A stretch of 64,000 nucleotides of DNA. It comes from Variovorax paradoxus B4. Lineage in GTDB: Bacteria; Pseudomonadota; Gammaproteobacteria; Burkholderiales; Burkholderiaceae_C. The number at the start of each line of letters is the position of its first letter. The first letter of the stretch is position 1. Location: positions 806,001 to 870,000 of the forward strand of contig NC_022247.1 in the NCBI RefSeq assembly GCF_000463015.1. Reading direction: 5' to 3'. Under the pieces are notes generated by a model. It was not told where the DNA came from. It saw only the letters and a list, made by a program, of their open reading frames with translations, and did not search any database. The position numbers and the translations under genes were made by a program. This document shows, piece after piece, positions 23,348-33,569 of the stretch.

Positions 23348-24454
23348 CTAGACCGCGCCGTGCGCCTCCACGTAGAGCGCATAGAGCGAATGGCTGCTCG
23401 TCATGTAGAGGCGGTTGCGCTTGGGCCCGCCGAACTCGAGGTTCGCGCAGCGCTCTGGAAGACGGATGAAGCCGATCGGCTTGCCTTCGCGGTTGAAGAT
23501 CTTCACGCCGTCCATCTCTTCGGATTTTCCGAGCGGCAAGTGGGCCTTCATGCCACCGCCCACGTCGGTGGGCTCGGGCGCGAAGGCGCCGCTGAAGCCC
23601 CATCCGCACCAGAGGTTGCCGTCGCGGTCGACGCGGAATCCGTCGAGCGCGCCGGGCCCGTCCGCGTCGATGAGCTTGGTCTTGTTCGACACGCTGGCGC
23701 CGTCGGCTGCAACGTCGTAGCTCCAGATGCTGCGGTTCGGCGTGCCTTTCCACTCGACCACGTAGAGCTTTTTCTCGTCCGGCGAGAACGCGAGCCCGTT
23801 CGGGTTCACGAGATCGGTGATGACGGCGCTGAGCTTGCCGTCCTTCGCGATGCGGTAGACGTTGGTGGTGGCCTGCTCGGGCATTGCCCTGGACCCTTCC
23901 CACTCGCCATTGATGCCGAAGGTCGGGTCGGTGAACCACACGGTGTCGTCGGACCTGACGACCACGTCGTTGGGCGCGTTGAGCCTCTTGCCCTCGTGGC
24001 TGTCGGCGAGCACGGTCATCCGGCCGTTCTTCTCGGTGCGCACCACGCGGCGCGTGACCGAATGCTCGCAGGTGACGAGGCGGCCCTGGCGATCGCGCGT
24101 ATTGCCGTTGGCGTAGTTGGCGTTGTGCTTGTGCACCGTGAACTTGCCGGTCTTCTCGTCGTACTTCATGAGCCGGTTGTTCGGAATGTCGCTGCACAGC
24201 AGGTAGCCGCCCTCCGGAAAATAAACCGGGCCCTCCGCCCATCGCATGCCGCTGCCCAGCTGCTCGACGGTGCTGCTGTAGATGCGGTACTTGGCAAAGC
24301 TCGGGTCCAGGATCAGCACCGACGGGTCCGGGTAGCGCTGGTTGGGCTTGAAGTCGAAAGACTGCGCGCCGGCCAGCCCGGCGAAGGCGGCCAGTCCCGA
24401 GCCTGCGGCATTCGTCAGGAAGCGGCGGCGAGGCTTGAGGGTTGCGTTCTGCAT
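23348..24454 (-). CDS. SMP-30/gluconolactonase-like periplasmic lactonase
   Basis: The product has 368 residues with a twin-arginine signal (KPRRRFLTNAAGSGLAAFAG, cleavage near AGA-QSF) and a six-bladed propeller of the SMP-30/gluconolactonase/LRE type. Metal-ligand and core motifs include WAEGPVYFPEGGYLLCSDIP (Glu), NAPNDVVVRSDDTVWFTDP (Asn-Asp), LVNPNGLAFSPDEKKLYVVE (Asn) and GALDGFRVDRDGNLWCGWG (Asp). It probably hydrolyses a sugar lactone in the periplasm with a divalent metal. ATG 24454 is chosen because AAAGGAGATCTACAG precedes it; the frame is open another 21 codons upstream. The LysR remnant follows directly and may once have regulated it. Confidence 0.9.
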   Translation of the reverse strand: MQNATLKPRRRFLTNAAGSGLAAFAGLAGAQSFDFKPNQRYPDPSVLILDPSFAKYRIYSSTVEQLGSGMRWAEGPVYFPEGGYLLCSDIPNNRLMKYDEKTGKFTVHKHNANYANGNTRDRQGRLVTCEHSVTRRVVRTEKNGRMTVLADSHEGKRLNAPNDVVVRSDDTVWFTDPTFGINGEWEGSRAMPEQATTNVYRIAKDGKLSAVITDLVNPNGLAFSPDEKKLYVVEWKGTPNRSIWSYDVAADGASVSNKTKLIDADGPGALDGFRVDRDGNLWCGWGFSGAFAPEPTDVGGGMKAHLPLGKSEEMDGVKIFNREGKPIGFIRLPERCANLEFGGPKRNRLYMTSSHSLYALYVEAHGAV

Positions 24455-24630
24455 CTGTAGATCTCCTTTTGTCGTTGTGGAAAACCGGCAGACGCCAATC
24501 TTACGTACCCGCCTCACGAAGTGATGACGCGCGGCGTTCGCACGGTGGCGCCGGGCGGCACCATCGTGCAGGCGGCCAAGGCCCTCGAGGCCAGCCGTGT
24601 GCGAGAGTCTGTCTTCGCTCGGGCGCTGTC

Positions 24631-24849
24631 TCAGGCGCCCTGGGCGTGGGGCTGGCCCGGCGCCCGGCGGCGAATCTCGCTGTGGAGCGCGCGTTGTCCG
24701 GCGGCCAGCGCGAGTTCATAGGTGTCCGCCGGATCGAAGGCGTCGCGAAGCACCTTGGGGTTCGCTCCGTTCGCATCCGTTTCGAGCAGGCGCCAGACAA
24801 ATGAACCGAGGGCTGGCTCCTCGATGATGAGTTCGATGGGCTGTGTCAT
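24631..24849 (-). CDS. Small conserved hypothetical protein, 72 aa
   Basis: The short frame starts MTQPIELIIEEPALGSFVWR and continues LLETDANGANPKVLRDAFD then TYELALAAGQRALHSEIRRR. It has a sensible acidic/hydrophobic pattern, codon use like its neighbours, and ATG 24849; ATG 24867 would add six residues. No domain is recognised. It lies 84 bp downstream of the P-type ATPase on the same strand and could be co-transcribed with it. Confidence 0.6.
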   Translation of the reverse strand: MTQPIELIIEEPALGSFVWRLLETDANGANPKVLRDAFDPADTYELALAAGQRALHSEIRRRAPGQPHAQGA

Positions 24850-24933
24850 CCATGCAACTTGCATCAACCCGCGCCAAATGTATGTAGGCCGAATTCGAAT
24901 GCTGCCGGCCCCGCGCCCGATGGGGGCGGTTCG

Positions 24934-27150
<2,217 letters not shown>

Positions 27151-27206
27151 TCGAACTCTCCAACGAGAAAACAAGAGAGGATGCGCGCCATGTGGAGCGC
27201 ATGTCC

Positions 27207-27237
27207 AGTTTCCGCGTTGACACCGTGTCAAGGTCAA
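27207..27237 (-). promoter_or_regulatory. MerR/CueR-like operator-promoter of the copper ATPase
   Basis: On the minus strand TTGACC (-35; 27232-27237) is followed by the perfect dyad TTGACAC-G-GTGTCAA (27217-27231), and GAAACT (27207-27212) is a possible -10 at a 19-bp spacing. A long spacer filled by a dyad is the signature of MerR-family metal regulators that untwist DNA when metal is bound. Confidence 0.75.
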
Positions 27238-27268
27238 GGCCGGCGCGGTGGCCGGCCACTGGGCCTTC

Positions 27269-28792
27269 TCAGACGGCGGAGGTGGCGGCGGCAGGCGCGC
27301 TGCTGCCCGCACCCGGCGGCGCCGTGACGATCGAGGTGAGCGCCGGTTCGGCCGCGCGCAAGGACGCCAGGTCGGGGCGCGGGCGGCGCAGCTGCGCGTC
27401 GGCGGCGAATGCCTTTTCCATGGCGTGCGCCGCGCCCAGCACCTGGTGGTCGGCCCTGAAGGCACCCACGATCTGCAGCCCGAACGGCATGCCCGCATGG
27501 TCGAGGCCGCAGGGCAGCGACAGCGCCGGGTGCGTCGTCAGCGTGACGACGTAGGTCAGCGCCAGCCAGCGGTAGTAGTTCGCCTGCTTCTCGCCGTTGA
27601 TGGTGTCCGCGTACAGCTGCGTCCACGGAAAGGGCGACACGGGCGTGGTGGGCGAGAGGATCAGGTCGTAGTCGGCGAAGGTGGCCTGGAAGCGCTTGAT
27701 GAGCCGGGTCTGCTCGGCCTGGGCCCAGGCGCTGTCGAGCAGGCTCATCTGCGCGCCCATCTCGTAGTTGGCGCGGGAGTTGGGACCCAGGCTGGCGGGG
27801 TCGCGCTGGTAGGCGGCATGCATGCCGGCCACGAAGGCCTCGGCGCGCAGCACGTCGAAGCAGCGGTGCGCTTCGCCGAGGTCGAGCTCGACCTTGTCGC
27901 AGCGCTTGAACAGGTGCCGCATCGCGCCGATCTTGCTGCGCATGGTGGCGCGGATGCCGTCGTCCACCGCGCAGGTGCCGAAGTCCTCGGTCCACGCCAC
28001 GCGCAGGTTGCTCAGGTCGATGCCGGCCGGCTTCAGGAAGCTGAGCGGATCGAGCGGATAGCTCAGCGGATCGCCCGCGTGCATGCCGGCGGAGGCGGCC
28101 ATCTGCAGGCAGGCGTCTTCCACCGTGCGGCCCATCGGGCCCACGACCGAGATGGGCGTCCAGCCCAGCAGCTTTCGCACGCTCGGCACGATGCCCGGCG
28201 AGGGCCGGAAGCCCACCACGCCGCACTTGGCGGCCGGAATGCGCAGCGAGCCGCCGGTGTCGGAGCCGGTGCACACGGGCAGCATGTCGCAGGCCAGCGC
28301 GGCGGCCGAGCCGCCGGAGGAGCCGCCGGCATTCAGGTTCGGATCGAAGGGGTTGCCGGTGGCGCCCCACACCTCGTTGCGCGAGTTGGCGCCGGCACCC
28401 ATTTCCGGAACGTTGGTCTTGCCCGCCACGATGGCGCCGGCCTTGCGAAGGCGGGCCACCAGCTCGATGTCTTCCTGCGGCACGTGGTCGCGGAAGATCG
28501 CGGAGCCCCAGGTGGTGAGAAGGCCTTCGGTGGGCTCGAGGTCCTTCACGCCGAGCGGCAGGCCGTGCAGCAGGCCCAGCGGATTGCCGCGCATGACGGC
28601 GCTTTCCGCCGCCCGGGCCTCGGCCCTCGCGCGCTCGAAGCAGGTGGCGGTCACGGCGTTGATGAAAGGGTTCACGCGTTCGATGCGCGCGATGCAGGCT
28701 TCGAGCAGCTCGACCGGCGAGACCGCCTTGCTGCCGATGAGCCGGCGCAGTTCGACGGCGGATTGTTCGATCAATTCGGTGTGGCTGCTCAT
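27269..28792 (-). CDS. Amidase-signature hydrolase
   Basis: The product has 507 residues and belongs to the Ser-cisSer-Lys amidase family: Lys83 in GLPLGVKD, cis-Ser158 in GGSSGG, and nucleophile Ser182 in [13 protein letters not shown]. It should hydrolyse an amide bond of a small molecule in the cytosol. It is not obviously GatA: no gatB or gatC is nearby, and the C-terminal half ([20 protein letters not shown]) looks like catabolic amidases. The C-terminal Ala/Ser/Pro tail is disordered. Start ATG 28792 lies 19 bp after the Bug gene stop, so they form an operon (binding protein then amidase), which suggests uptake and cleavage of the same amide. Confidence 0.92.
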   Translation of the reverse strand: MSSHTELIEQSAVELRRLIGSKAVSPVELLEACIARIERVNPFINAVTATCFERARAEARAAESAVMRGNPLGLLHGLPLGVKDLEPTEGLLTTWGSAIFRDHVPQEDIELVARLRKAGAIVAGKTNVPEMGAGANSRNEVWGATGNPFDPNLNAGGSSGGSAAALACDMLPVCTGSDTGGSLRIPAAKCGVVGFRPSPGIVPSVRKLLGWTPISVVGPMGRTVEDACLQMAASAGMHAGDPLSYPLDPLSFLKPAGIDLSNLRVAWTEDFGTCAVDDGIRATMRSKIGAMRHLFKRCDKVELDLGEAHRCFDVLRAEAFVAGMHAAYQRDPASLGPNSRANYEMGAQMSLLDSAWAQAEQTRLIKRFQATFADYDLILSPTTPVSPFPWTQLYADTINGEKQANYYRWLALTYVVTLTTHPALSLPCGLDHAGMPFGLQIVGAFRADHQVLGAAHAMEKAFAADAQLRRPRPDLASLRAAEPALTSIVTAPPGAGSSAPAAATSAV

Positions 28793-28811
28793 GTCGCTTC
28801 GGGGGCGTTCA

Positions 28812-29795
28812 TCAATCTGCGGTGATGTTGGCGCGCGCGGCAATGGCGCGCATCAGCGGCAATTCCTTGTTGATCAATTCGCTCACGGCGGCCGAATTGC
28901 TGTAGCCCGGCTCCAGGCCCTGGGCACTGAGCTTGGCGCGCGTGTCGGGATCGGCAATGGTCGCGGCCAGCGCCTTCTCGAGCTTGGCCTTCACCTCGGC
29001 CGGCAGGCCCTTCGGCGCGGCCAGGACCAGCCAGGTGTCGGTGCTGACCTCGGGGTAGCCGCTCTCGGCCATGGTGGGCACGTCGGGCAGCAGGGTCGAG
29101 CGCTTGGCCGTGGTCACCGCTATGGCCTTGATCTTGCCGCTCTTGAGCTGGGGAATGGCCGCGCTCACGGTGTCGACGCTGAACGGAACCTGCCCGCCCA
29201 TCAGGTCGGTCATGGCCGGGGCGCTGCCCTTGTAGGGCACGTGCGTCATCTTGAGGCCGGCGGCATGCAGGATGGTCTCGCCGGCGAACTGAGAGGTGGT
29301 GCCGGTGCCGAAGGACGCGTACGAATACTTCCCGGGCGAGGCCTTCACGTAGTCGACGAACTGCTTGACGGTCTGCACCGGCACCTCGCTGTTCGCAAGC
29401 AGGATGAGGCCCACGCGCCCGGCCAGGCCGATCGGCTCGAAGCCCTTGACCGGGTCGTAGGGAAGGTTGGGACGGATGGCGGGATTCACGGTGAAAGTGG
29501 TGCCCGAACTGATCAGCAGCGTGTAGCCGTCGGGCGCCGCCTTGGAAACGTAGCTTGCGCCAATCACCGTGCCGGCGCCGCCGCGGTTCTCGATGACCAC
29601 GGGCTGGCCGAGCTCCTTGCCCAGGCGCTGGGCGATCACGCGGCCGTTCACGTCGGTGGCGCCGCCGGGCGGAAAGGGAATCACGAGCGTGACCGGGCGC
29701 GACGGAAACCCGGTCTCCGCGGCCAGGGCGGCGAGCGGCGCCAGGCCGAGGCAGGACAACAGCACCATGCGGGCCAGTGCGGGGAGGCGTTTCAT
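28812..29795 (-). CDS. Bug-family (TctC-like) periplasmic binding protein
   Basis: The product has 327 residues with a Sec signal ending LAALAAETGF. Typical Bug motifs are SRPVTLVIPFPPGGATDVNG, QPVVIENRGGAGTVIGASYV, AAPDGYTLLISSGTTF and THVPYKGSAPAMTDLMGGQV. Bug proteins catch carboxylates and related small molecules for TctAB-type importers; no TctA or TctB is present, which is common for these orphan proteins. ATG 29795 has a clear AGGAGTCC ribosome site. First gene of a unit with the amidase, divergent from a LysR gene 145 bp away. The ligand may be an amide or the acid it releases. Confidence 0.95.
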   Translation of the reverse strand: MKRLPALARMVLLSCLGLAPLAALAAETGFPSRPVTLVIPFPPGGATDVNGRVIAQRLGKELGQPVVIENRGGAGTVIGASYVSKAAPDGYTLLISSGTTFTVNPAIRPNLPYDPVKGFEPIGLAGRVGLILLANSEVPVQTVKQFVDYVKASPGKYSYASFGTGTTSQFAGETILHAAGLKMTHVPYKGSAPAMTDLMGGQVPFSVDTVSAAIPQLKSGKIKAIAVTTAKRSTLLPDVPTMAESGYPEVSTDTWLVLAAPKGLPAEVKAKLEKALAATIADPDTRAKLSAQGLEPGYSNSAAVSELINKELPLMRAIAARANITAD

Positions 29796-29882
29796 GAAGG
29801 ACTCCTGGAGGAACAGAGCGGGGATGCAGGTTCATCCTAGGAGCCGCAACGCGCTGCCACAAGCGCAATGTTTAGAATTGTG

Positions 29883-29901
29883 GATTGCCGATTCGGCAAT
29901 C
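29883..29901. promoter_or_regulatory. LysR-type operator (T-N11-A dyad)
   Basis: The inverted repeat GATTGCCG-ATT-CGGCAATC is perfect and contains T-N11-A. It lies between the divergent Bug (start 29795) and LysR (start 29940) genes, 39 bp before the LysR ATG, a normal place for autoregulation and control of the divergent operon. Confidence 0.75.
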
Positions 29902-29939
29902 GACCAACGCTCGTCGCCCCACTGCGACAAGGAAGAAAC

Positions 29940-30854
29940 ATGTCGCTTCACGCGCTGCAGGAGACCGCGGTCCGCTACTTCCTGGAGGTGGTCAGGACCG
30001 GTTCGGTGAAGGAGGCCGCGCTCAAGCTCAACGTGGCGCCTTCCGCCGTGAGCCGGCAGGTGGCGCGCCTGGAGCGCGAGCTCGACACCCTGCTGTTCGA
30101 CCGGCACGCGCGCGGCATGGTGCCCAATGCGGCCGGCGAACTGCTGGCCGCGCATGCCAAGCGGGTGCAGCAGGACATCGAGCGCGTGGCCGGCGAGATC
30201 CAGGGCCTGCGCGGGCTGCGCAGCGGGCGGGTGCGCGTGGCGAGCACGGAGGGCTTTGCGTTCGACTTCCTGCCCACGCTGATCTCGCGCTTTCGCGCCA
30301 GGCACGAAGGCATCCGCTTTCATCTGGAGGTCTGCTCGCCCAGCGAGATTCCCGGGCGCATACGCGACGGCGAAGCGGACGTGGGCATCACCCTGAGCTC
30401 GGTGCCCGAGCCCGGCATCAGGATCGAGCTGCGTCATCCGAGCCCGATCCTCGCCGTGATGGCCAGCGACCATCCGCTGGCAGCGCAGCGGCAGCTCTCC
30501 CTGCGCCAGGTGGTGGCCTATCCGCTGGGCCTGCCGCCGCGGGACAGCTCCATCCGGCAGCTGCTCGACATCAGCTGCAGCAGGCAGGGGCTGCAGTACC
30601 TGCAGGCCATGTCGAGCAACCATGCGAATGCGCTGGTGAGCTTTGCGGCCGCGGGGGGCGGCACCATCGCCTTCTATGGCGAGCTGTCGATCCGCACGCA
30701 GCTGAAGTCGAAGGCCCTGGTGGCCATCCCGCTGAAGGACCGCGAAATGAACGAGCGCCACCTCGAAGTCGAAACGCTCGCGGGCCGGTCGTTGCCCGAT
30801 GCAGGCAAGGCATTCGTGCGGTTTTTGACGGATGCCATCAAGGCTTCGGCCTGA
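29940..30854 (+). CDS. LysR-type regulator of the Bug-amidase operon
   Basis: The product has 304 residues. The N-terminal winged helix (about 1-65) has the helix-turn-helix GSVKEAALKLNVAPSAVSRQ then VARLERELDTLLFDR. The effector domain runs from about 92 to 300 (RVRVASTEGFAFDFLPTLIS; DGEADVGITLSSVPEPGIRI; ALVSFAAAGGGTIAFYGELS). ATG 29940 has AAGGAAG upstream and is preferred over an in-frame start at 29868 that would cross the operator. Divergent position and the T-N11-A dyad suggest it controls the Bug-amidase genes; the inducer is unknown. Confidence 0.93.
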   Translation: MSLHALQETAVRYFLEVVRTGSVKEAALKLNVAPSAVSRQVARLERELDTLLFDRHARGMVPNAAGELLAAHAKRVQQDIERVAGEIQGLRGLRSGRVRVASTEGFAFDFLPTLISRFRARHEGIRFHLEVCSPSEIPGRIRDGEADVGITLSSVPEPGIRIELRHPSPILAVMASDHPLAAQRQLSLRQVVAYPLGLPPRDSSIRQLLDISCSRQGLQYLQAMSSNHANALVSFAAAGGGTIAFYGELSIRTQLKSKALVAIPLKDREMNERHLEVETLAGRSLPDAGKAFVRFLTDAIKASA

Positions 30855-30956
30855 GGGCGGCCGCTCGTGCGCTACACTCCGCGCCGCTTGCAGCCGGCCT
30901 CAGCCGCTGCGCCGTCATTGGCAACATGACGAGAACAAACCAAAGGAAATTTTCAA

Positions 30957-31334
30957 GTGAACCGTATCGAACTGGTCGAAAAGATCGCCACCGCCCACAA
31001 CGTCAGCAAGGCTGAAGCCGCCCGCATCCTGGAAACCGTCACGGGCTCCATCGTCGCCGCAGTGAAGAAGGGCGACCCCGTGCAGCTCATCGGCTTCGGA
31101 ACCTTCAAGCAAGTGGCGCGCGCTGCGCGCACCGGCTTCAACCCCCAGGCCGGCGCAAAGATCAAGATCGCCGCGCAGAAGGTGCCGAAGTTCGTGCCGG
31201 GCGCAGCATTCAAGGCTGCCATCGACCCCAAGGCTGCAAAGCGCAAGGCCGACAAGGCAGCCGCCAAGCCCGCAGCCAAGAAGGCAGCGCCGGCCAAGAA
31301 GGCCGCACCCGCCAAGAAGGCTGCCAAGAAGTAA
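30957..31334 (+). CDS. HU-family nucleoid protein with histone H1-like tail
   Basis: The product has 125 residues. The first 90 are an HU/IHF DNA-bending fold (NRIELVEKIATAHNVSKAEA; VQLIGFGTFKQVARAARTGF; AAQKVPKFVPGAAFKAAID). The last about 35 are a Lys/Ala/Pro tail built on repeated AAPAKKA units, like eukaryotic H1 and the tails known in Burkholderiales HU variants. It would bend and compact DNA, and the tail adds non-specific binding. GTG 30957 follows AAAGGAAAT. A TTCG-loop terminator follows, so it is monocistronic. Confidence 0.95.
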   Translation: MNRIELVEKIATAHNVSKAEAARILETVTGSIVAAVKKGDPVQLIGFGTFKQVARAARTGFNPQAGAKIKIAAQKVPKFVPGAAFKAAIDPKAAKRKADKAAAKPAAKKAAPAKKAAPAKKAAKK

Positions 31335-31365
31335 ATGGATCGCAGCCGCAAGGCTGCCTCCACGC

Positions 31366-31392
31366 AAAACGGCCTTCGGGCCGTTTTTTTTC
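31366..31392 (+). terminator. Rho-independent terminator of the HU gene
   Basis: The arms AAAACGGCC and GGCCGTTTT close a TTCG tetraloop and run into eight to nine Ts, 31 bp after the stop. It may also stop transcription of the convergent LysR gene on the other strand, through the A-run. Confidence 0.93.
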
Positions 31393-31404
31393 CCGGGCGG
31401 GCTG

Positions 31405-32313
31405 TCAGGCCGGCGTGCCCAGCCGCTCGAGGATCAGGTCGTGCAGCGTCTGCGCCGCCACCGAGAGGCTTCCCTCCCGGCGCTGCACCAGGTAGATGGT
31501 GCGCGTGAGGCCGGGCAGCGGCAGCGGCCGCGTCACCAGCGTCTCGCGCTGGAAGTGGAAGAGCGTGAGTTCCGGCACCACGCTGATGCCGATGCCGGCC
31601 TCGACCAGCCCCATCACCGTGGCCAGATGCTCGACCTCGAACACCGCATTGAGCCGCAGCGGGTGCAGCGCCGCGTCGAGCGACTGGCGCACGCTGCTGT
31701 TGCGCGCCATCTGGATGAAAGGCCATGGCGCGAGCTGCCTTGCCGTGAGCCTGGCGGCGCTGGCGAGCGGATGGTCCTTGCGGCAGACCAGGTGAAAGCG
31801 GTCGTCGCAGAGCTTGCGCCCGCGCAGGTCGCTGGCCGCGGCGGCGCCGGCGCCCGTTGCCGCGAGCGCGAAGTCCGCCTGGTGGCTGCGCAGCTGGGCA
31901 ATGCAGGCGTCCGAGAGCGCATCGTGCAGCTCGACCGTGATGCCGGGCCACGCCTGCATGAACTCCGCCAGGATGGCCGGCAGCCGGCCGGCGGCCAGGG
32001 AGGGCAGGGCCGCCACGCTCACGCGGCCCTTGCGCCGCTGGGCGTGGTCGGCCAGGTCGCCGATGGCGCCCTGCATGTCGTCCAGCAGCCGCCGCGCCGA
32101 GGGTTCGAACAGCCGGCCCTCTGGCGTGAGCTGCACGCTGCGCGTGTCGCGGTCGAACAGCCGGGCGCCGAGCGTTTCCTCGAGCGTGCGGATCAGCGCG
32201 CTGAAGGCGGGCTGCGACAAATGGCAGGTCTGTGCCGCGCGCGTGAAGTTGCACTGCTCGGCCAAGGCCGTGAACGCACGCAGTTGGCGGCTGGAAAGCT
32301 CGGGCGCTGGCAT
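31405..32313 (-). CDS. LysR-type transcriptional regulator
   Basis: The product has 302 residues. The winged helix covers 1-65 (LRAFTALAEQCNFTRAAQTC; HLSQPAFSALIRTLEETLGA), the linker helix 66-92, and the effector domain about 93-298 (VSVAALPSLAAGRLPAILAE; LATVMGLVEAGIGISVVPEL). It resembles the CynR/GltC-like group often found near catabolic or redox genes. It is divergent, with a 152-bp gap, from the TRAP-type binding protein gene, which is the likely target; the gap holds an AT-rich stretch (TTTTTGTAAAAAATTTG) but no clear T-N11-A dyad that I can defend. Confidence 0.92.
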   Translation of the reverse strand: MPAPELSSRQLRAFTALAEQCNFTRAAQTCHLSQPAFSALIRTLEETLGARLFDRDTRSVQLTPEGRLFEPSARRLLDDMQGAIGDLADHAQRRKGRVSVAALPSLAAGRLPAILAEFMQAWPGITVELHDALSDACIAQLRSHQADFALAATGAGAAAASDLRGRKLCDDRFHLVCRKDHPLASAARLTARQLAPWPFIQMARNSSVRQSLDAALHPLRLNAVFEVEHLATVMGLVEAGIGISVVPELTLFHFQRETLVTRPLPLPGLTRTIYLVQRREGSLSVAAQTLHDLILERLGTPA

Positions 32314-32465
32314 CGATCTGGAATCTGGATGAATGGGGCGGGAATTCGGCCCTGCGGATGGTATTCCTGTGCCCTGTACGCAACGTGCTTTCGCGATTCC
32401 GGGCGGTTGGCGCCAGAAACGGCATTTTTGTAAAAAATTTGTGACTTAAGGCCCAATTCGGCATC

Positions 32466-33569
32466 ATGATCCGGGCCATGAGGTCCGGCGAAGAATCTTC
32501 TGCTTGGCAACGCGTGCTCTGGACGCACGTTGCCGTTCTTTTTCTTGCTTTCGCTGCAACGAACAGCAAGGCTCAGCAGCCGCCGCCGTCCGCGCAGGGG
32601 CTGCGGATCGTGGGCGGGCTGGCGAGCGTGAACCAGTACACGCTGCATGAGGAGCGTTTCTGGAGCCAGGACCTGCGCCGCCTGAGCGGGGGCAAGTACA
32701 GCGCGAGCATCGTGCCGTTCAACCAGGCCGGCGTGCCCGGGCAGGAAATGCTCAATCTCATGCGGCTGGGGGTGATTCCGTTCGGCACCGCGCTGCTGAG
32801 CCAGGTCAGCAACGAGTATCCGGAACTGGGCACGCCCGACATCGCCGGTCTGAACCCCGATATGCCCACGATGCGGCGGGTGGTCGCGGCCTTCCGGCCC
32901 TACCTCGAGAAGACGCTGCGCGAACGCCATGGCGTCGAGCTTCTCGCGGTGTATGTGTACCCCGCCCAGGTGATCTTCTGCAAGCAGGCCGTGACGCGGC
33001 TTTCGGACCTGGCGGGCCGGCGCGTTCGCGTTTCGGGCAGCAGCCAGGCCGACTTCATCCGCGCGCTCAACGGCGTACCCGTTTTCACCGAATTTGCGGA
33101 GCTCATGGCCAACATGAATTCGGAGAACACCGAATGCGCCATCACCGGCGCGATGTCCGGCAACACGCTGGGCCTGCACAGGGTGACGAATTCGCTCTAC
33201 ACCATGCCCATCAGCTGGGGCCTGGCCGTCTTCGGCGCCAACACGGATGCCTGGAACGCCCTCCCTGCGGACCTGAAGACCCTGTTGAAAGCCGAGCTGC
33301 CGAAACTCGAAGCCGCGGTCTGGAACGAGTCGGAGCGCGACACCGGCAACGGCATTGCGTGCAACACGGGCGCCGCAACCTGCATGAAGGGCACCAAAGG
33401 CGCGATGGTCGAGGCGCGCCCCTCCGCGGATGACGAACGGCGCAGACGCGAGATTTTCGCCACGAGCGTGCTGACCCGGTGGGTGCAGCGCTGCGGGGCC
33501 GTGTGCGCAGAGGTCTGGGACCAGACCGTCGGTCCCATCGCGGGGATCAAGGCTCCTGTCGGGCAGTGA
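32466..33569 (+). CDS. DctP-type TRAP solute-binding protein
   Basis: The product has 367 residues. The signal peptide (WTHVAVLFLAFAATNSKAQ) leads to a DctP-like fold with the diagnostic core RRVRVSGSSQADFIRALNGV, TEFAELMANMNSENTECAIT and GAMSGNTLGLHRVTNSLY. The C-terminal part has two Cys pairs (CNTGAATC; RCGAVC) that could form periplasmic disulfides. TRAP importers need DctQ and DctM membrane subunits, and none are here. Instead the stop overlaps the GTG of a membrane GGDEF-EAL gene (GTGA), so this protein more likely presents a ligand to that receptor. ATG 32466 or 32478 are both possible. Confidence 0.88.
   Translation: MIRAMRSGEESSAWQRVLWTHVAVLFLAFAATNSKAQQPPPSAQGLRIVGGLASVNQYTLHEERFWSQDLRRLSGGKYSASIVPFNQAGVPGQEMLNLMRLGVIPFGTALLSQVSNEYPELGTPDIAGLNPDMPTMRRVVAAFRPYLEKTLRERHGVELLAVYVYPAQVIFCKQAVTRLSDLAGRRVRVSGSSQADFIRALNGVPVFTEFAELMANMNSENTECAITGAMSGNTLGLHRVTNSLYTMPISWGLAVFGANTDAWNALPADLKTLLKAELPKLEAAVWNESERDTGNGIACNTGAATCMKGTKGAMVEARPSADDERRRREIFATSVLTRWVQRCGAVCAEVWDQTVGPIAGIKAPVGQ

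Noticed and set aside
24601..24630. Very short plus-strand frames around 24.4-24.8 kb as genes
   Set aside because: No ribosome sites and no protein character; the minus-strand 72-residue frame fits better.
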